The notes under the pieces were generated by a model. That model was not told the origin of the DNA and did not search any database. It saw nothing but the letters and a program-made list of their open reading frames with translations. 64,000 nucleotides of DNA, from assembly GCA_038520475.1 (NCBI GenBank), contig JBCBLF010000002.1, forward strand, positions 1 to 64,000, written 5' to 3'. The DNA is from JBCCWF01 sp038520475. Its GTDB lineage: Bacteria > Cyanobacteriota > Cyanobacteriia > CAKZMO01. A program made the translations under genes and the position numbers. Of this stretch, positions 44,736 through 53,865 are shown one piece after another (position 1 is the first letter of the stretch; the number at the start of each line of letters is the position of its first letter).

Positions 44736-45443
44736 CTAAGATTGAGCCCTCATGATTGATTCTTCAGGTAGGCAGATTAGATTGTCGCCATAGTTGCGAA
44801 TGAGTCCCTTTTGCCGAAGCTTGCCCATCAGTCGCGTGACCGTGACACGAGTTGAACCAATTGCACTGCCGATTTGCGCATGGGTCAATGCCCAGGGCAA
44901 ACAATAGCCTTCGTCACAGGGCTCACCATATTCTTCAATCAACAGCGTAATAAAGCCCAAGAGTCGATCAATTGTCCGTCTCTGGCCCAGAGTGCTTAGC
45001 CAAAGGAGTTTACGCTGATGCTGATATCGAAAGGCGTCTAGTACTTCTCGACGAAAATGCGGCCAGTTATCTAAATCATGCCAGTACATCCAGATAACAG
45101 CCGTTTGATCGACATGAGCAAAGCTTTGAAGGGTGAAGGGCGATTGGGCAATGATCTCGAATGGTTGGCCTGCTCCAACAAATCCAAGAAAAGCTTCTTC
45201 TGCTGCCATTTGAGGAACTCTAGACGAGCCACTCTGAGCCGTTGCACTCACTTGAGCATCACCGACTAATCGAATTGCACCTCTTTGAACTAGATAGAGT
45301 AGGCCGGGTCGAGCTGGAACACGCTCATCTTTGCCGAATGTCCGGCATCGGTAGTGCTCTTGCGCCCAGTCGATAATCCGTTGCCAGGTGAGAAATGGTC
45401 TTGCGCTTTCGGAGGATGTTGATGCTGAATTCATGTCAGTCAA
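44736..45443 (-). CDS. Crp/Fnr family transcriptional regulator
   Basis: 235 aa. The N-terminal cyclic-nucleotide-binding-type beta-roll (about 35-120) includes LLYLVQRGAIRL and FLGFVGAGQPFE. A dimerisation helix is followed by the Crp winged-helix domain (about 155-225), with recognition helix region LTHAQIGSAIGSTRVTVTRLM. The cAMP phosphate-binding signature of true CRP is not evident, and there is no Fe-S Cys cluster, so the ligand is unknown. It is divergent from the ArgRS-like gene, with a LexA-box-like site 84 bp upstream of its start. Confidence 0.9.
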   Translation of the reverse strand: MTDMNSASTSSESARPFLTWQRIIDWAQEHYRCRTFGKDERVPARPGLLYLVQRGAIRLVGDAQVSATAQSGSSRVPQMAAEEAFLGFVGAGQPFEIIAQSPFTLQSFAHVDQTAVIWMYWHDLDNWPHFRREVLDAFRYQHQRKLLWLSTLGQRRTIDRLLGFITLLIEEYGEPCDEGYCLPWALTHAQIGSAIGSTRVTVTRLMGKLRQKGLIRNYGDNLICLPEESIMRAQS

Positions 45444-45946
45444 TCAGAATAGGTTGAATTGTCGAGAGGGGGATGTAAGGGAAGGGAACACGATATGCAG
45501 AGCCAACTCGAAGGATAGATGATAAGAGTACCTATGTTCTTAGAGAACAGGTGTCTCTGGAAACGATCATTTCAAATTGGCCAGCATAGGTAACGTTCAG
45601 GCAAGACCACGTCTGCGTATGATCCACAGATCGAGTTAAAGATGACTACGAAATAACGCAACATGTCCGTACTCCATAGCTACGATCTAAGACCGTATGT
45701 TTTCGGATAACTAATATATAGACAAGTGATAGGAATATAACTACGGACGTATATCATCACATTTAATTTACCCTAGCACTTAGAAAACTTCACACTTCCG
45801 TCAACAATTTTTCGGTAATTGTACTGCTGAAGCAGATTTTCTTCACTACATCAGGAAGGTTTCTGTTTGGATTGCTACATGCAGGTATCTTCTCCTACGG
45901 TGTCGTGAATCTTTTATTACTCGACGCATGCTCAGTGTTGTCCGCG
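45444..45946. other. divergent intergenic region with LexA-box-like site
   Basis: About 500 bp shared by the Crp/Fnr gene and the ArgRS-like gene. It holds the site at 45527-45540 and is very AT-rich at 45700-45800. The upstream frame of the ArgRS-like gene stays open back to 45872. Confidence 0.4.
45527..45540. promoter_or_regulatory. LexA-box-like site
   Basis: AGTACCTATGTTCT fits the cyanobacterial SOS-box consensus RGTACNNNDGTWCB described for Anabaena LexA at every fixed position. It is placed upstream of the Crp/Fnr gene and far upstream of the ArgRS-like gene. It may be chance, since the consensus is short. Confidence 0.4.
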
Positions 45947-47080
45947 ATGCCTCTATTTGAACCCTTACCTAATCTTTCTCTTAAAAACGCAGTACAAACC
46001 CGGATTCTTGCATCTTTAAACGCAAATATTACGTTTTGTAAGTTAATGCTGAGTCTTGATGAACGCCTATTGAGAGGCGTTGATTTACGACCATCGGTTA
46101 AACGGGTTAACCGGCGCTCTTCCTCAAATGCAATAGGTAGAAAAGATAAACCTCACAACGAGTATCCTCAATTAGATGTGAGATATGTTTCTGCGATCGC
46201 CCTTCAACTATCTTCCAAGTTGCATCAAGATCCTGAATATATTGCCGACACGCTGGTGATGCAGTTGGTACAGGACAGCGATCGCCTTCTCATTCCAGAT
46301 GCCATCACAGCGTCGCCAGAGGGATACATCACGGTTAGTCTTTCAGAGCCGATTCTCTTGCAGTGGCTCAAGCAGCTGAGCGATGCATTGTCAGCATTTA
46401 CCTCACGTCAGCCCCCTAACGTGGATGTTGATTGCTCACGTCAGGCCTATTCGGCATGCCCTCTTTCGACAGATCCACAAACCGCTTCATTCACTAACCC
46501 AGATGTGCATCCCCCGAAGAATTCAGAGGTTCAACGACATCATCCCTCCACACTGTTTCTAAGTCAGTATGCTCATGCGAGATGTTGTGCATGGCTACGA
46601 ATGCTAGAGGAACCGGTCTTTAGGGAAACATTCTCAACCAAACGAGTTTCATCCAAACGAGATAGATGGACCGAGCAAGGTAATGAATGGACTGAGATAT
46701 GGGGCGATCGTCCGTTTCAAACATTGAATTGCTCGTGGTTTGGTGGGATGCCAGCCGTAGATTTGATGCTGAATCTACTGGATAGCGTGGATGCTATCTG
46801 CGACGAAGGCCTCAAACACGGGTATTGTGACGTTTGGAGTGCATTGGCTGACCCACTCGACCGTGATGATTGCTTAATCGCACCGATGGTTGAGAAATGG
46901 CTGCTCCAGCTGAGTCAGCAGGTATTAGCCTTTCAGGCTGAAAATCCCCCTGGTGTCTTTACGCAATCGAGCGATCGCCAAACGATGTACGTCAACCGAT
47001 TGATGGTTCGTGCAACTCAACAGTGGCTTCAAATACTCTTAACTAATATCTTGGCTGTTCGAGCTCCGACTTTTCTCTAG
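45947..47080 (+). CDS. ArgRS-like protein without catalytic domain (DALR protein)
   Basis: 377 aa from ATG 45947 (MPLFEPLPNLSLKNA). Residues about 75-150 resemble the N-terminal additional domain of arginyl-tRNA synthetase: YVSAIALQLSSKLHQDPEYIA, then a segment matching the GYITVSLSE strand of that domain. Residues about 205-377 carry a DALR anticodon-binding domain, with the diagnostic SQYAHARCCAWLRM. The class I catalytic core between them (HIGH and KMSKS motifs, about 300 residues) is absent and replaced by a short disordered linker. It cannot aminoacylate. It might bind tRNA-Arg or another RNA, or act as a regulator. Such DALR-only proteins are annotated in cyanobacteria without a function. 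Confidence 0.8.
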   Translation: MPLFEPLPNLSLKNAVQTRILASLNANITFCKLMLSLDERLLRGVDLRPSVKRVNRRSSSNAIGRKDKPHNEYPQLDVRYVSAIALQLSSKLHQDPEYIADTLVMQLVQDSDRLLIPDAITASPEGYITVSLSEPILLQWLKQLSDALSAFTSRQPPNVDVDCSRQAYSACPLSTDPQTASFTNPDVHPPKNSEVQRHHPSTLFLSQYAHARCCAWLRMLEEPVFRETFSTKRVSSKRDRWTEQGNEWTEIWGDRPFQTLNCSWFGGMPAVDLMLNLLDSVDAICDEGLKHGYCDVWSALADPLDRDDCLIAPMVEKWLLQLSQQVLAFQAENPPGVFTQSSDRQTMYVNRLMVRATQQWLQILLTNILAVRAPTFL

Positions 47081-48034
47081 GGTGTTTCGCTCACACTCGC
47101 CAATACGCGAGGTTTGAGAACAGAACAGAAAATAATTCTGAAGAGCGTGACATATCCAAATAGCTGTGGTACTTTAGTCTTGTGTGAGGAGCGAACCAGC
47201 AAGAGCGCCGAGACGAAACACGGTCAGTCGTCGGCGCTCTTTCTGATTGAATAGATAATTTGGACTAAAGAGATAGCTGGACGCTGAATCCTCCTTAAGT
47301 CGCACACCACTTTTGTATGGTATCGACTATGCACTAATCATGCCCCAACCTTGCCCTTCAGAAATGGTCCAGGGTCATTTAAGCGTTAACTGGAATGTGA
47401 ATGAATCGCGATTGAGCGGGACGTAAGCCACAATTGATGCGTATTGCTCATCGGATGTATCAAGCTTCTAGGCTTTCTTTCAACTGATGCGTCAGGCGAT
47501 CGCTGCGTGAAGCTGACTAGGCAGTTTGCCTGAATGAATTTTCTTTACTCCCCTCAACGATTCGTAAATGAAGCCCGTTCCTCTCTTTATGGTCAGGTTA
47601 AGCTGAAATTCAGAAGCTGTTAGATATGAGGCATCTTAGATTCGTCCAACGGGCATGTAGAAGTCCTGATATTAATCTGATGTCTATGCGTTCTCGAACG
47701 ACTTAGCCTTACAACCATCGATTGACTTAGGCTTGTCTCGTTCACTCAAGAGAATTCAAAAGATACTCCAAGTCGTTACCGGGGTCATCTTCAGCAAGAC
47801 ATTTGGGCAATGAGTCGACTTTTAGTTGATGGTTTGTTGGTCGTTTCTTCACTTTGAAGAACAACTGCGATTCGATAGCATTCGTCTGTGAATGCAACTC
47901 ATGGCATGACTAGCCATTAAACCAGTTGCCCTTCAAAGACTGGATTAAGCAATATACCTGCACACAGGGACCACTGACTCGGTGGTTTCACCCGTTGTGC
48001 TTTTTGATTGTTATTAGATAAGGAGTGGGCATTT
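47081..48034. other. intergenic region before the EF-G-like gene
   Basis: About 950 bp, mostly empty. It has a strong terminator at 47201-47241 and a small AGGCA-gtt-TGCCT palindrome near 47520. No protein gene, tRNA or mobile element recognised. Confidence 0.5.
47201..47244 (+). terminator. terminator after the ArgRS-like gene
   Basis: AAGAGCGCCGA (47201-47211) pairs perfectly with TCGGCGCTCTT (47231-47241), 19-nt loop, followed by TCT. It lies 120 bp after the stop codon. Confidence 0.7.
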
Positions 48035-50089
48035 ATGATTCAGAAAGCGTTGTCTGGCTCTCGGAACGTGGCGATCGTCGGCCCGTATCTGAGCGGAAAA
48101 ACCACCCTGTTGGAAAGTTTGTTGTCTGTCAGTGGAGCAATTTCTCGTCGTGGTAATGTCAACGACGGAACCATCATTGGGGATGACTCCTCAGAAGCAC
48201 GCGATCGCCATATGACTGTTGAAGTGAATGCCGCTAGTACTCAGTACAGCGGCATTAATTTTACGTTTCTAGACTGCCCAGGTTCGGTTGAATTTGCACA
48301 AGAAACCTACAACGCACTTGTGGGAATTGATGCAGCCATCATTGTGTGTGAGCCTGAAGCCGATCGCGTTTTTACACTCGCCCCTCTCTTTCAATTTCTA
48401 GATGACTGGGAAATTCCTCATTTAGTCTTCATCAACAAGATGGATCGCGCCCACGTCAGTTTAGGAGAATTTCTGAACAAGCTAAAGGCTGTCTCAGAGC
48501 GTCCGCTCGTTCTTCATCAATACCCCATTGGACAGCGCGATAACTTAACAGGTTTTATTGACCTTATTTCAGAACAGGCTTTTCACTACCACTCCGGTGC
48601 GCCAGCTGATCCAGTACCACTGCCAGAACATCTGAAATTGGAAGAACAAGTGGCTCGGGAAGAAATGCTAGAAACCCTTGCCGATTTTGATGATCATCTA
48701 TTAGAAGAATTGCTGGATGAAATTGAGCCGTCTCAGGAAGAAATTATCCAGGATATTAAGCTAGAGCTGAGTGCAGACCTGATTGTACCGGTCATGATTG
48801 GGGTCGCCGGACAAGATTTTGGTGTTCGGCCGCTGCTGGATGCATTGGTTCGAGAAGCGCCTGATGCACAGGCGACTGCGCAGAATCGCGGAGTTTCCAC
48901 TGAATCTAACGCTCCTCTAGCCCAAGTTCTCAAAACCTACTACACGCCACAGGGCAGTAAGCTATCCCTAGCGCGGGTATGGCGAGGCATTCTGCGGGAT
49001 GGTGATACCCTCAACGGTGAACGAATTGGTGGCCTCTATTCGTTATTGGGGCAACAACAAAACAGCGTCTACGAAGCCCACGCAGGATCAATTGTGGCGA
49101 TCGCCCGCATGGAGCATACCAAAACCGGAGATACCTTGAGCGCTGGCGATAAGGGAGATGAGCCACTACCAAACGCAGAAAAGCTTGATCCGGTCTATGC
49201 ATTGGCGATCGCTCCAGAAAACCGGAGTGACGAAGTCAAAATGAGCACGGCTCTGGCAAAGCTTGTGGACGAAGATCCCGCATTAATTTGGGAGCAGCAT
49301 GGTGACACCCATGAAGTCATTCTTTGGGGACAGGGAGACATTCATCTCCAGGTGAGTCTCGATCGATTACGGCGGAAGCATCATTTAGCGATGACGACTC
49401 ATTCGCCTCACGTTCCCTATAAAGAAACCATTCGTCAGTCTGCTCAGTCTGTCCATGGTCGATATAAGCGACAGTCCGGTGGTCACGGGCAGTTTGGAGA
49501 TGTATACCTAGACGTTAAACCGTTGAGCCGAGGTGAGGGCTTCGAATTCAGCGAAACCATTGTTGGTGGAGTTGTGCCCAAGCAATACATTCCTGGTGTT
49601 GAAACGGGTGTTCGTGAATATCTGTCAAATGGTCCCCTCGGGTTCCCTGTTGTCGATGTGGCGGTGACCTTAACGAATGGCTCCTATCACTCGGTTGATA
49701 GTTCAGAACAAGCCTTCAAGATGGCCGCTCGTATCGCAATGCAAGAGGCTCTTCAAAAATGTACGCCTAGCCTTTTAGAGCCGATTCTCTCTGTTACGAT
49801 TTCGGTTCCGTCAGAATTTACATCTAATGCCCTACGGCTCCTTAGCAGTCGTCGAGGCCAAATTCTCGGTTATGAAGCCAAGCCCAACTGGAGAAGCTGG
49901 GATGAAGTCTCAGCGTTTATTCCGCAAGCAGAAATGCAGGACCTTATCGTGGAGTTGCGATCGCTCACTATGGGAGTTGGTTCTTTTAAGTGGCAATATG
50001 ATCACCTGAAAGAAATGCCGGAGCGTATCGCAGAGAAAATCCTGGCTCAGCATGAATCAGAGCTGTCTACCTCTGCTCATCACGCATAA
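48035..50089 (+). CDS. elongation factor G-like GTPase
   Basis: 684 aa from ATG 48035 with ribosome site AAGGAGTG. EF-G architecture: GTPase (about 1-275), domain II (about 285-370), then domains III-V up to 680. G1 is GPYLSGKT (16-23), switch I has RHMTVE in place of RGITI, G3 is DCPGSVEF, and G4 is NKMD (134-137). The catalytic His of EF-G (DTPGH) is replaced by Ser84. Domain IV keeps SGGHGQFGDV. This fits the EF-G-like (FusA2-type) branch rather than the housekeeping factor. The role in translation or ribosome recycling is unproven. A terminator follows at 50221-50253. Confidence 0.88.
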   Translation: MIQKALSGSRNVAIVGPYLSGKTTLLESLLSVSGAISRRGNVNDGTIIGDDSSEARDRHMTVEVNAASTQYSGINFTFLDCPGSVEFAQETYNALVGIDAAIIVCEPEADRVFTLAPLFQFLDDWEIPHLVFINKMDRAHVSLGEFLNKLKAVSERPLVLHQYPIGQRDNLTGFIDLISEQAFHYHSGAPADPVPLPEHLKLEEQVAREEMLETLADFDDHLLEELLDEIEPSQEEIIQDIKLELSADLIVPVMIGVAGQDFGVRPLLDALVREAPDAQATAQNRGVSTESNAPLAQVLKTYYTPQGSKLSLARVWRGILRDGDTLNGERIGGLYSLLGQQQNSVYEAHAGSIVAIARMEHTKTGDTLSAGDKGDEPLPNAEKLDPVYALAIAPENRSDEVKMSTALAKLVDEDPALIWEQHGDTHEVILWGQGDIHLQVSLDRLRRKHHLAMTTHSPHVPYKETIRQSAQSVHGRYKRQSGGHGQFGDVYLDVKPLSRGEGFEFSETIVGGVVPKQYIPGVETGVREYLSNGPLGFPVVDVAVTLTNGSYHSVDSSEQAFKMAARIAMQEALQKCTPSLLEPILSVTISVPSEFTSNALRLLSSRRGQILGYEAKPNWRSWDEVSAFIPQAEMQDLIVELRSLTMGVGSFKWQYDHLKEMPERIAEKILAQHESELSTSAHHA

Positions 50090-50518
50090 GATTGCTGGTG
50101 CTTCGGCAACGGCAATCCTCAAAGGGGCTTAACACTAACAAAGAAATGATGATCATTGGTGGGAACTTCCTGTTGATGATCATCGTCTCTAAAACTACGT
50201 TCAGCGGAAATCCATACCGCAACAGGTCTGGGAGGTTATCTTCTAGGCCTGTTTTCTTTTGGAGCTTATTGGATGGTGGGATATCGTTTCTGCAAAATGG
50301 ATGCGTGGAGTATTGTGATGCAATCTCCTCGCTATCCTTTACAAACATGTGCCCGATACACATGTGCCCGATAAGGCGGATTAGCGCCAATCTTCAGAAT
50401 TTAAGGGATTGCTGTCGTTATCTTTAGTCTGTCTTTCAAAGCTGAAGCTACACTAGAGAAAACGGACAAATTACGTTCGGACGTTTAGTGTCAAGGGTTA
50501 GAGTTTTAGATTGTGACT
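50090..50518. other. intergenic region before ftsH
   Basis: About 430 bp. It contains a terminator (50221-50259) and a 15-bp tandem repeat of ACATGTGCCCGATA (50345-50358 and 50360-50373). An overlapping frame covering most of it has no features. The ftsH promoter should lie near 50400-50500. Confidence 0.4.
50221..50259 (+). terminator. terminator after the EF-G-like gene
   Basis: AACAGGTCT (50221-50229) against AGGCCTGTT (50245-50253) with one T-G mismatch, followed by TTCTTTT. Confidence 0.65.
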
Positions 50519-52468
50519 ATGCGTTTGATGAAGCATTCTTCTCTGAAAAAAGCTGCTTCCAAGAAAGCCACCCAGCAGTCATTCAAGACGGTCGCGGTTA
50601 GCAGTGTTGTGACTCTAATGCTGGCGCTTATGCAAGCTGTCGGCCCGGCGACACCATCAGTTGCCCAGTCATCACCTGAAGAGAGTGACGAGCTGACTTA
50701 CAGTGAGCTCCTAGAAGGAATTGATTCGGGGGAAGTGTCTCGTTTAGAAATCGACACCTCTCGTGGCGTCGCTAGAGTAACATTGGCAGACCAGGCTGAA
50801 GATGAGCCGCCTGAAGATGTCATCCTTTTCATGGGCGATCGCAATGCTGAACTCATTGAGAGGGCTCGTGAAAATAACGTCGAGCTAGAAGTCAGCCCAT
50901 CAGCGGATACACAGCAAGTGTTTGCCTGGTTTTTTCAAGCAACCGTTATTCTGATTGTCATTGGCTTTTTGTTTATGCTGTTGCGGCGATCGGCAAACGC
51001 ATCAGGTCAAGCCCTCAACTTTGGTAAGTCTCGGGCTCGTTTTCAGATGGAAGCCGAAACTGGCGTGATGTTTGATGACGTTGCTGGTATCGAAGAAGCA
51101 AAAGAAGAACTCCAGGAAGTTGTCAGTTTCCTAAAGCAGCCTGAAAAGTTTACTGCTGTTGGGGCACGCATTCCCAATGGAGTGTTACTGGTTGGGCCGC
51201 CCGGAACAGGAAAAACACTACTGGCTAAGGCGATCGCNNNNNNNNNNNNNNNNNNNNNNNNNNNNNNNNNNNNNNNNNNNNNNNNNNNNNNNNNNNNNNN
51301 NNNNNNNNNNNNNNNNNNNNNNNNNNNNNNNNNNNNNNNNNNNNNNNNNNNNNNNNNNNNNNNNNNNNNNNNNNNNNNNNNNNNNNNNNNNNNNNNNNNN
51401 NNNNNNNNNNNNNNNNNNNNNNNNNNNNNNNNNNNNNNNNNNNNNNNNNNNNNNNNNNNNNNNNNNNNNNNNNNNNNNNNNNNNNNNNNNNNNNNNNNNN
51501 NNNNNNNNNNNNNNNNNNNNNNNNNNNNNNNNNNNNNNNTGTTGCGTCCTGGACGATTTGACCGTCAAGTTACCGTTGACCTTCCGGGCTATAACGGGCG
51601 ACTCGGCATTCTAGAGGTCCATGCTCGCAATAAGAAAATGTCTCCTGACGTGTCACTAGAAGCCGTTGCTCAGCGAACACCTGGATTTTCAGGAGCTGAT
51701 TTAGCCAATATGCTGAATGAAGCCGCTATCTTGACCGCTCGACGGCGAAAAGACGAAATTTCTTTGACGGAGATTGATGATGCGATTGATCGCATCACCA
51801 TCGGTTTAACCATGAATCCGTTGATGGATAGCAAGAAGAAGCGCCTCATTGCCTATCACGAATTGGGTCATGCCTTGCTGATGACCCTGCTCGAAAACAC
51901 GGATCCACTCGACAAAGTTACGATTATTCCTCGCTCAGGAGGCATTGGTGGATTTGCCAAGCCTCTACTCAGACGCGATGACATTGACGATGGATTGCAG
52001 ACGCGTTCCGAATTGCTCGATCGAATTACCGTTTATTTGGGCGGTCGCGCATCTGAAGAAGAAGTGTTTGGGCATGACGAGGTGACGATTGGAGCCTCCG
52101 GTGACATCAAAGCTGTGGCTGATTTCTCACGCAAGATGGTAACTCGATACGGCATGTCTGATTTGGGTTCGTTTGCGATGGAGACAGGCGGCGGTGAAGT
52201 CTTTCTTGGCCGTGACTTGATGTCGCAAGGACCTGAGTATTCAGAGGAACTCGCCACAAAAATCGATGCTCAAATTCGCTCCATTGTGAATCATTGTTAT
52301 AACCGAGCTCGTTCAATTATTCGAGAAAATCGTCCACTCCTCGATCGCTTAGCTGATTTGCTGCTTGAGCGGGAGACCATTGACGGCGATGAATTTCGTA
52401 ACATTGTTGCGTCTTACACCGAGTTGCCTGAAAGTCAAAAAGAGTTGCATCTTCAAACGATTGCCTAA
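50519..52468 (+). CDS. FtsH family AAA+ zinc metalloprotease, divergent paralog
   Basis: About 649 aa from ATG 50519 (GTG at 50513 is two codons upstream). The Lys/Ala-rich N terminus has two hydrophobic segments (about 26-45 and 145-163), the second preceding LRRSANA. The AAA domain has Walker A GPPGTGKTLLAKAI, and Walker B falls in the 302-base N run. The C-terminal protease has the zinc motif HELGH (447-451) and LGGRASEEEVFG. The usual PRG...G.T.F.P segment reads PRSGGIGGFAKPLL, showing divergence from the housekeeping FtsH1/2/3 group. FtsH hexamers extract and degrade membrane proteins; in cyanobacteria they repair photosystem II. Which paralog this is cannot be decided. Confidence 0.88.
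   Translation: MRLMKHSSLKKAASKKATQQSFKTVAVSSVVTLMLALMQAVGPATPSVAQSSPEESDELTYSELLEGIDSGEVSRLEIDTSRGVARVTLADQAEDEPPEDVILFMGDRNAELIERARENNVELEVSPSADTQQVFAWFFQATVILIVIGFLFMLLRRSANASGQALNFGKSRARFQMEAETGVMFDDVAGIEEAKEELQEVVSFLKQPEKFTAVGARIPNGVLLVGPPGTGKTLLAKAIXXXXXXXXXXXXXXXXXXXXXXXXXXXXXXXXXXXXXXXXXXXXXXXXXXXXXXXXXXXXXXXXXXXXXXXXXXXXXXXXXXXXXXXXXXXXXXXXXXXXXXLRPGRFDRQVTVDLPGYNGRLGILEVHARNKKMSPDVSLEAVAQRTPGFSGADLANMLNEAAILTARRRKDEISLTEIDDAIDRITIGLTMNPLMDSKKKRLIAYHELGHALLMTLLENTDPLDKVTIIPRSGGIGGFAKPLLRRDDIDDGLQTRSELLDRITVYLGGRASEEEVFGHDEVTIGASGDIKAVADFSRKMVTRYGMSDLGSFAMETGGGEVFLGRDLMSQGPEYSEELATKIDAQIRSIVNHCYNRARSIIRENRPLLDRLADLLLERETIDGDEFRNIVASYTELPESQKELHLQTIA
51238..51539. other. run of 302 N inside the FtsH gene
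   Basis: Undetermined bases covering the AAA core. The codons from the partial Ala at 51236 to the one ending at 51541 number 102, the same as I count for a typical cyanobacterial FtsH between KAI and LRPGRFD. Confidence 0.99.
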
Positions 52469-52580
52469 TGGCAATTCTTTGAATTGGCGCACGATGAATG
52501 GTTGTAGATTCATTCCTTCATTATGGATGCGGGTTGGACGGTTAGAGATTAACTTCTAAATTGTGGTTCGACCCACGCTC

Positions 52581-52592
52581 AAGGAGGTGATC
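52581..52592 (+). promoter_or_regulatory. near-perfect Shine-Dalgarno site
   Basis: AAGGAGGTGATC is complementary to essentially the whole anti-Shine-Dalgarno end of bacterial 16S rRNA. It stands directly before ATG 52594, only one base away at its 3' edge. It fixes that start. Confidence 0.8.
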
Positions 52593-52593
52593 A

Positions 52594-53865
52594 ATGACTC
52601 ACATGACGTTCGATGCGGTGAACTATGATCGCTGTCGGCGGATGTTCATCCCCTGTTTTGATGAACTCTACGATGCAGCCATTCAGGTCATGGTCGACCA
52701 TGAGAGAGTGAAGGAATCTACGAAAACTGAGGAAGACGGCGATCGCCCATCGTCGTTTACGGTCCTAGATTTGGGAGCCGGAACTGGGTTGCTCTCTGGC
52801 ATGATTCAGCGGGCATTTCCAACGGCTGAGCTGACGCTGGTTGATCAGCAGGTCGATATGCTAGCTCAAGCAAAGCTTCGGTTTCAACAACTGGGACAAA
52901 CGCCGAAACTTATCACTGCCGATTATCGTGATCTTGACTGGTCAGATTCCTATGACTACATTGTTTCAGCGCTCTCGCTTCACCACTTAACAGTGGCTGA
53001 ACAGGAGGAGGTGTATCGATCGATATATCGAGCCCTGAAGCCCGATGGACTGTTTCTTAACCTGGATGAAGTGCAGGGTGAGACACCCGATGTTGAACAT
53101 CGGTATCGTCAGCGTTGGGTTCAAGCCGTCCAACAGCTTGGAGCAACCGACAATCAGGTGATTGCAGCGCAGCGTCATGCCCAACAATACGATCATCCAC
53201 CAACGCTCAAGCATCAGCTCACCGCGCTGAAAAAGACGGGGTTTCAGTCCGTCACATGCTGGTACAAGAATATCAGTTTTGTGATTGTCACTGGCATTCG
53301 TCGGTCGACCTTACCTCAGCCCCATCAACCGGTTCTGACCACAGAAAGACTGGTGTTGCGCTCATTTCAGTTATCAGATGCTGCCGATGTTCAACGATTG
53401 GCGGGCGATCGCATCGTTGCCGCCAATACGCTCTCCATTCCCCATCCTTATCCTGATGGCGCGGCTGAAGCATGGATTCAATCCATGCCCGAAGATATTG
53501 AACAGGGGAAACTCGCAATCTATGCCATTACACTGCGCGAGACGGGCAAGCTCTGTGGCTCGATTGGCTTACACGTGAATACGGACGATCAGTTGGCTGA
53601 GTTGGGGTATTGGATCGGAGAACCCTATCGTGGACAATGCTACTGTACCGAAGCGGCCCGCGCGATTCTTGATTATGGATTTAACGCCTTGAATCTTAAT
53701 CGAATTCAGTCGACCCACTTCACCGATAATCCTGCATCAGGTCGGGTCATGCAAAAACTAGGAATGGCCTACGAAGGATGTCGTCGCCAACACACGCTGA
53801 AGTGGGGCGATTTGAAGGATATCAAGCTCTATGCCATTCTTCAATCGGACTGGACTAATGGCTAG
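52594..53865 (+). CDS. methyltransferase-GNAT acetyltransferase fusion
   Basis: 423 aa. Residues about 1-235 form a class I SAM-dependent methyltransferase: motif I VLDLGAGTGLLSG (57-69), motif II LVDQQVDML, and the post-I acidic residue in TADYRDLDW; SALSLHHL and LKPDGLFLNLDE follow. From about 248 a GNAT domain of the RimJ/RimL type begins (TERLVLRSFQLSDAADVQRL), with ELGYWIGEPYRGQCYCTEAA for acetyl-CoA binding and the family end LNRIQSTHFTDNPASGRVMQKLGM. No frameshift or linker artefact is visible, so the fusion looks genuine. Substrates unknown; small molecules or protein N termini are possible. Its stop codon overlaps the TamB-like stop in a CTAG shared by both strands. Confidence 0.85.
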   Translation: MTHMTFDAVNYDRCRRMFIPCFDELYDAAIQVMVDHERVKESTKTEEDGDRPSSFTVLDLGAGTGLLSGMIQRAFPTAELTLVDQQVDMLAQAKLRFQQLGQTPKLITADYRDLDWSDSYDYIVSALSLHHLTVAEQEEVYRSIYRALKPDGLFLNLDEVQGETPDVEHRYRQRWVQAVQQLGATDNQVIAAQRHAQQYDHPPTLKHQLTALKKTGFQSVTCWYKNISFVIVTGIRRSTLPQPHQPVLTTERLVLRSFQLSDAADVQRLAGDRIVAANTLSIPHPYPDGAAEAWIQSMPEDIEQGKLAIYAITLRETGKLCGSIGLHVNTDDQLAELGYWIGEPYRGQCYCTEAARAILDYGFNALNLNRIQSTHFTDNPASGRVMQKLGMAYEGCRRQHTLKWGDLKDIKLYAILQSDWTNG

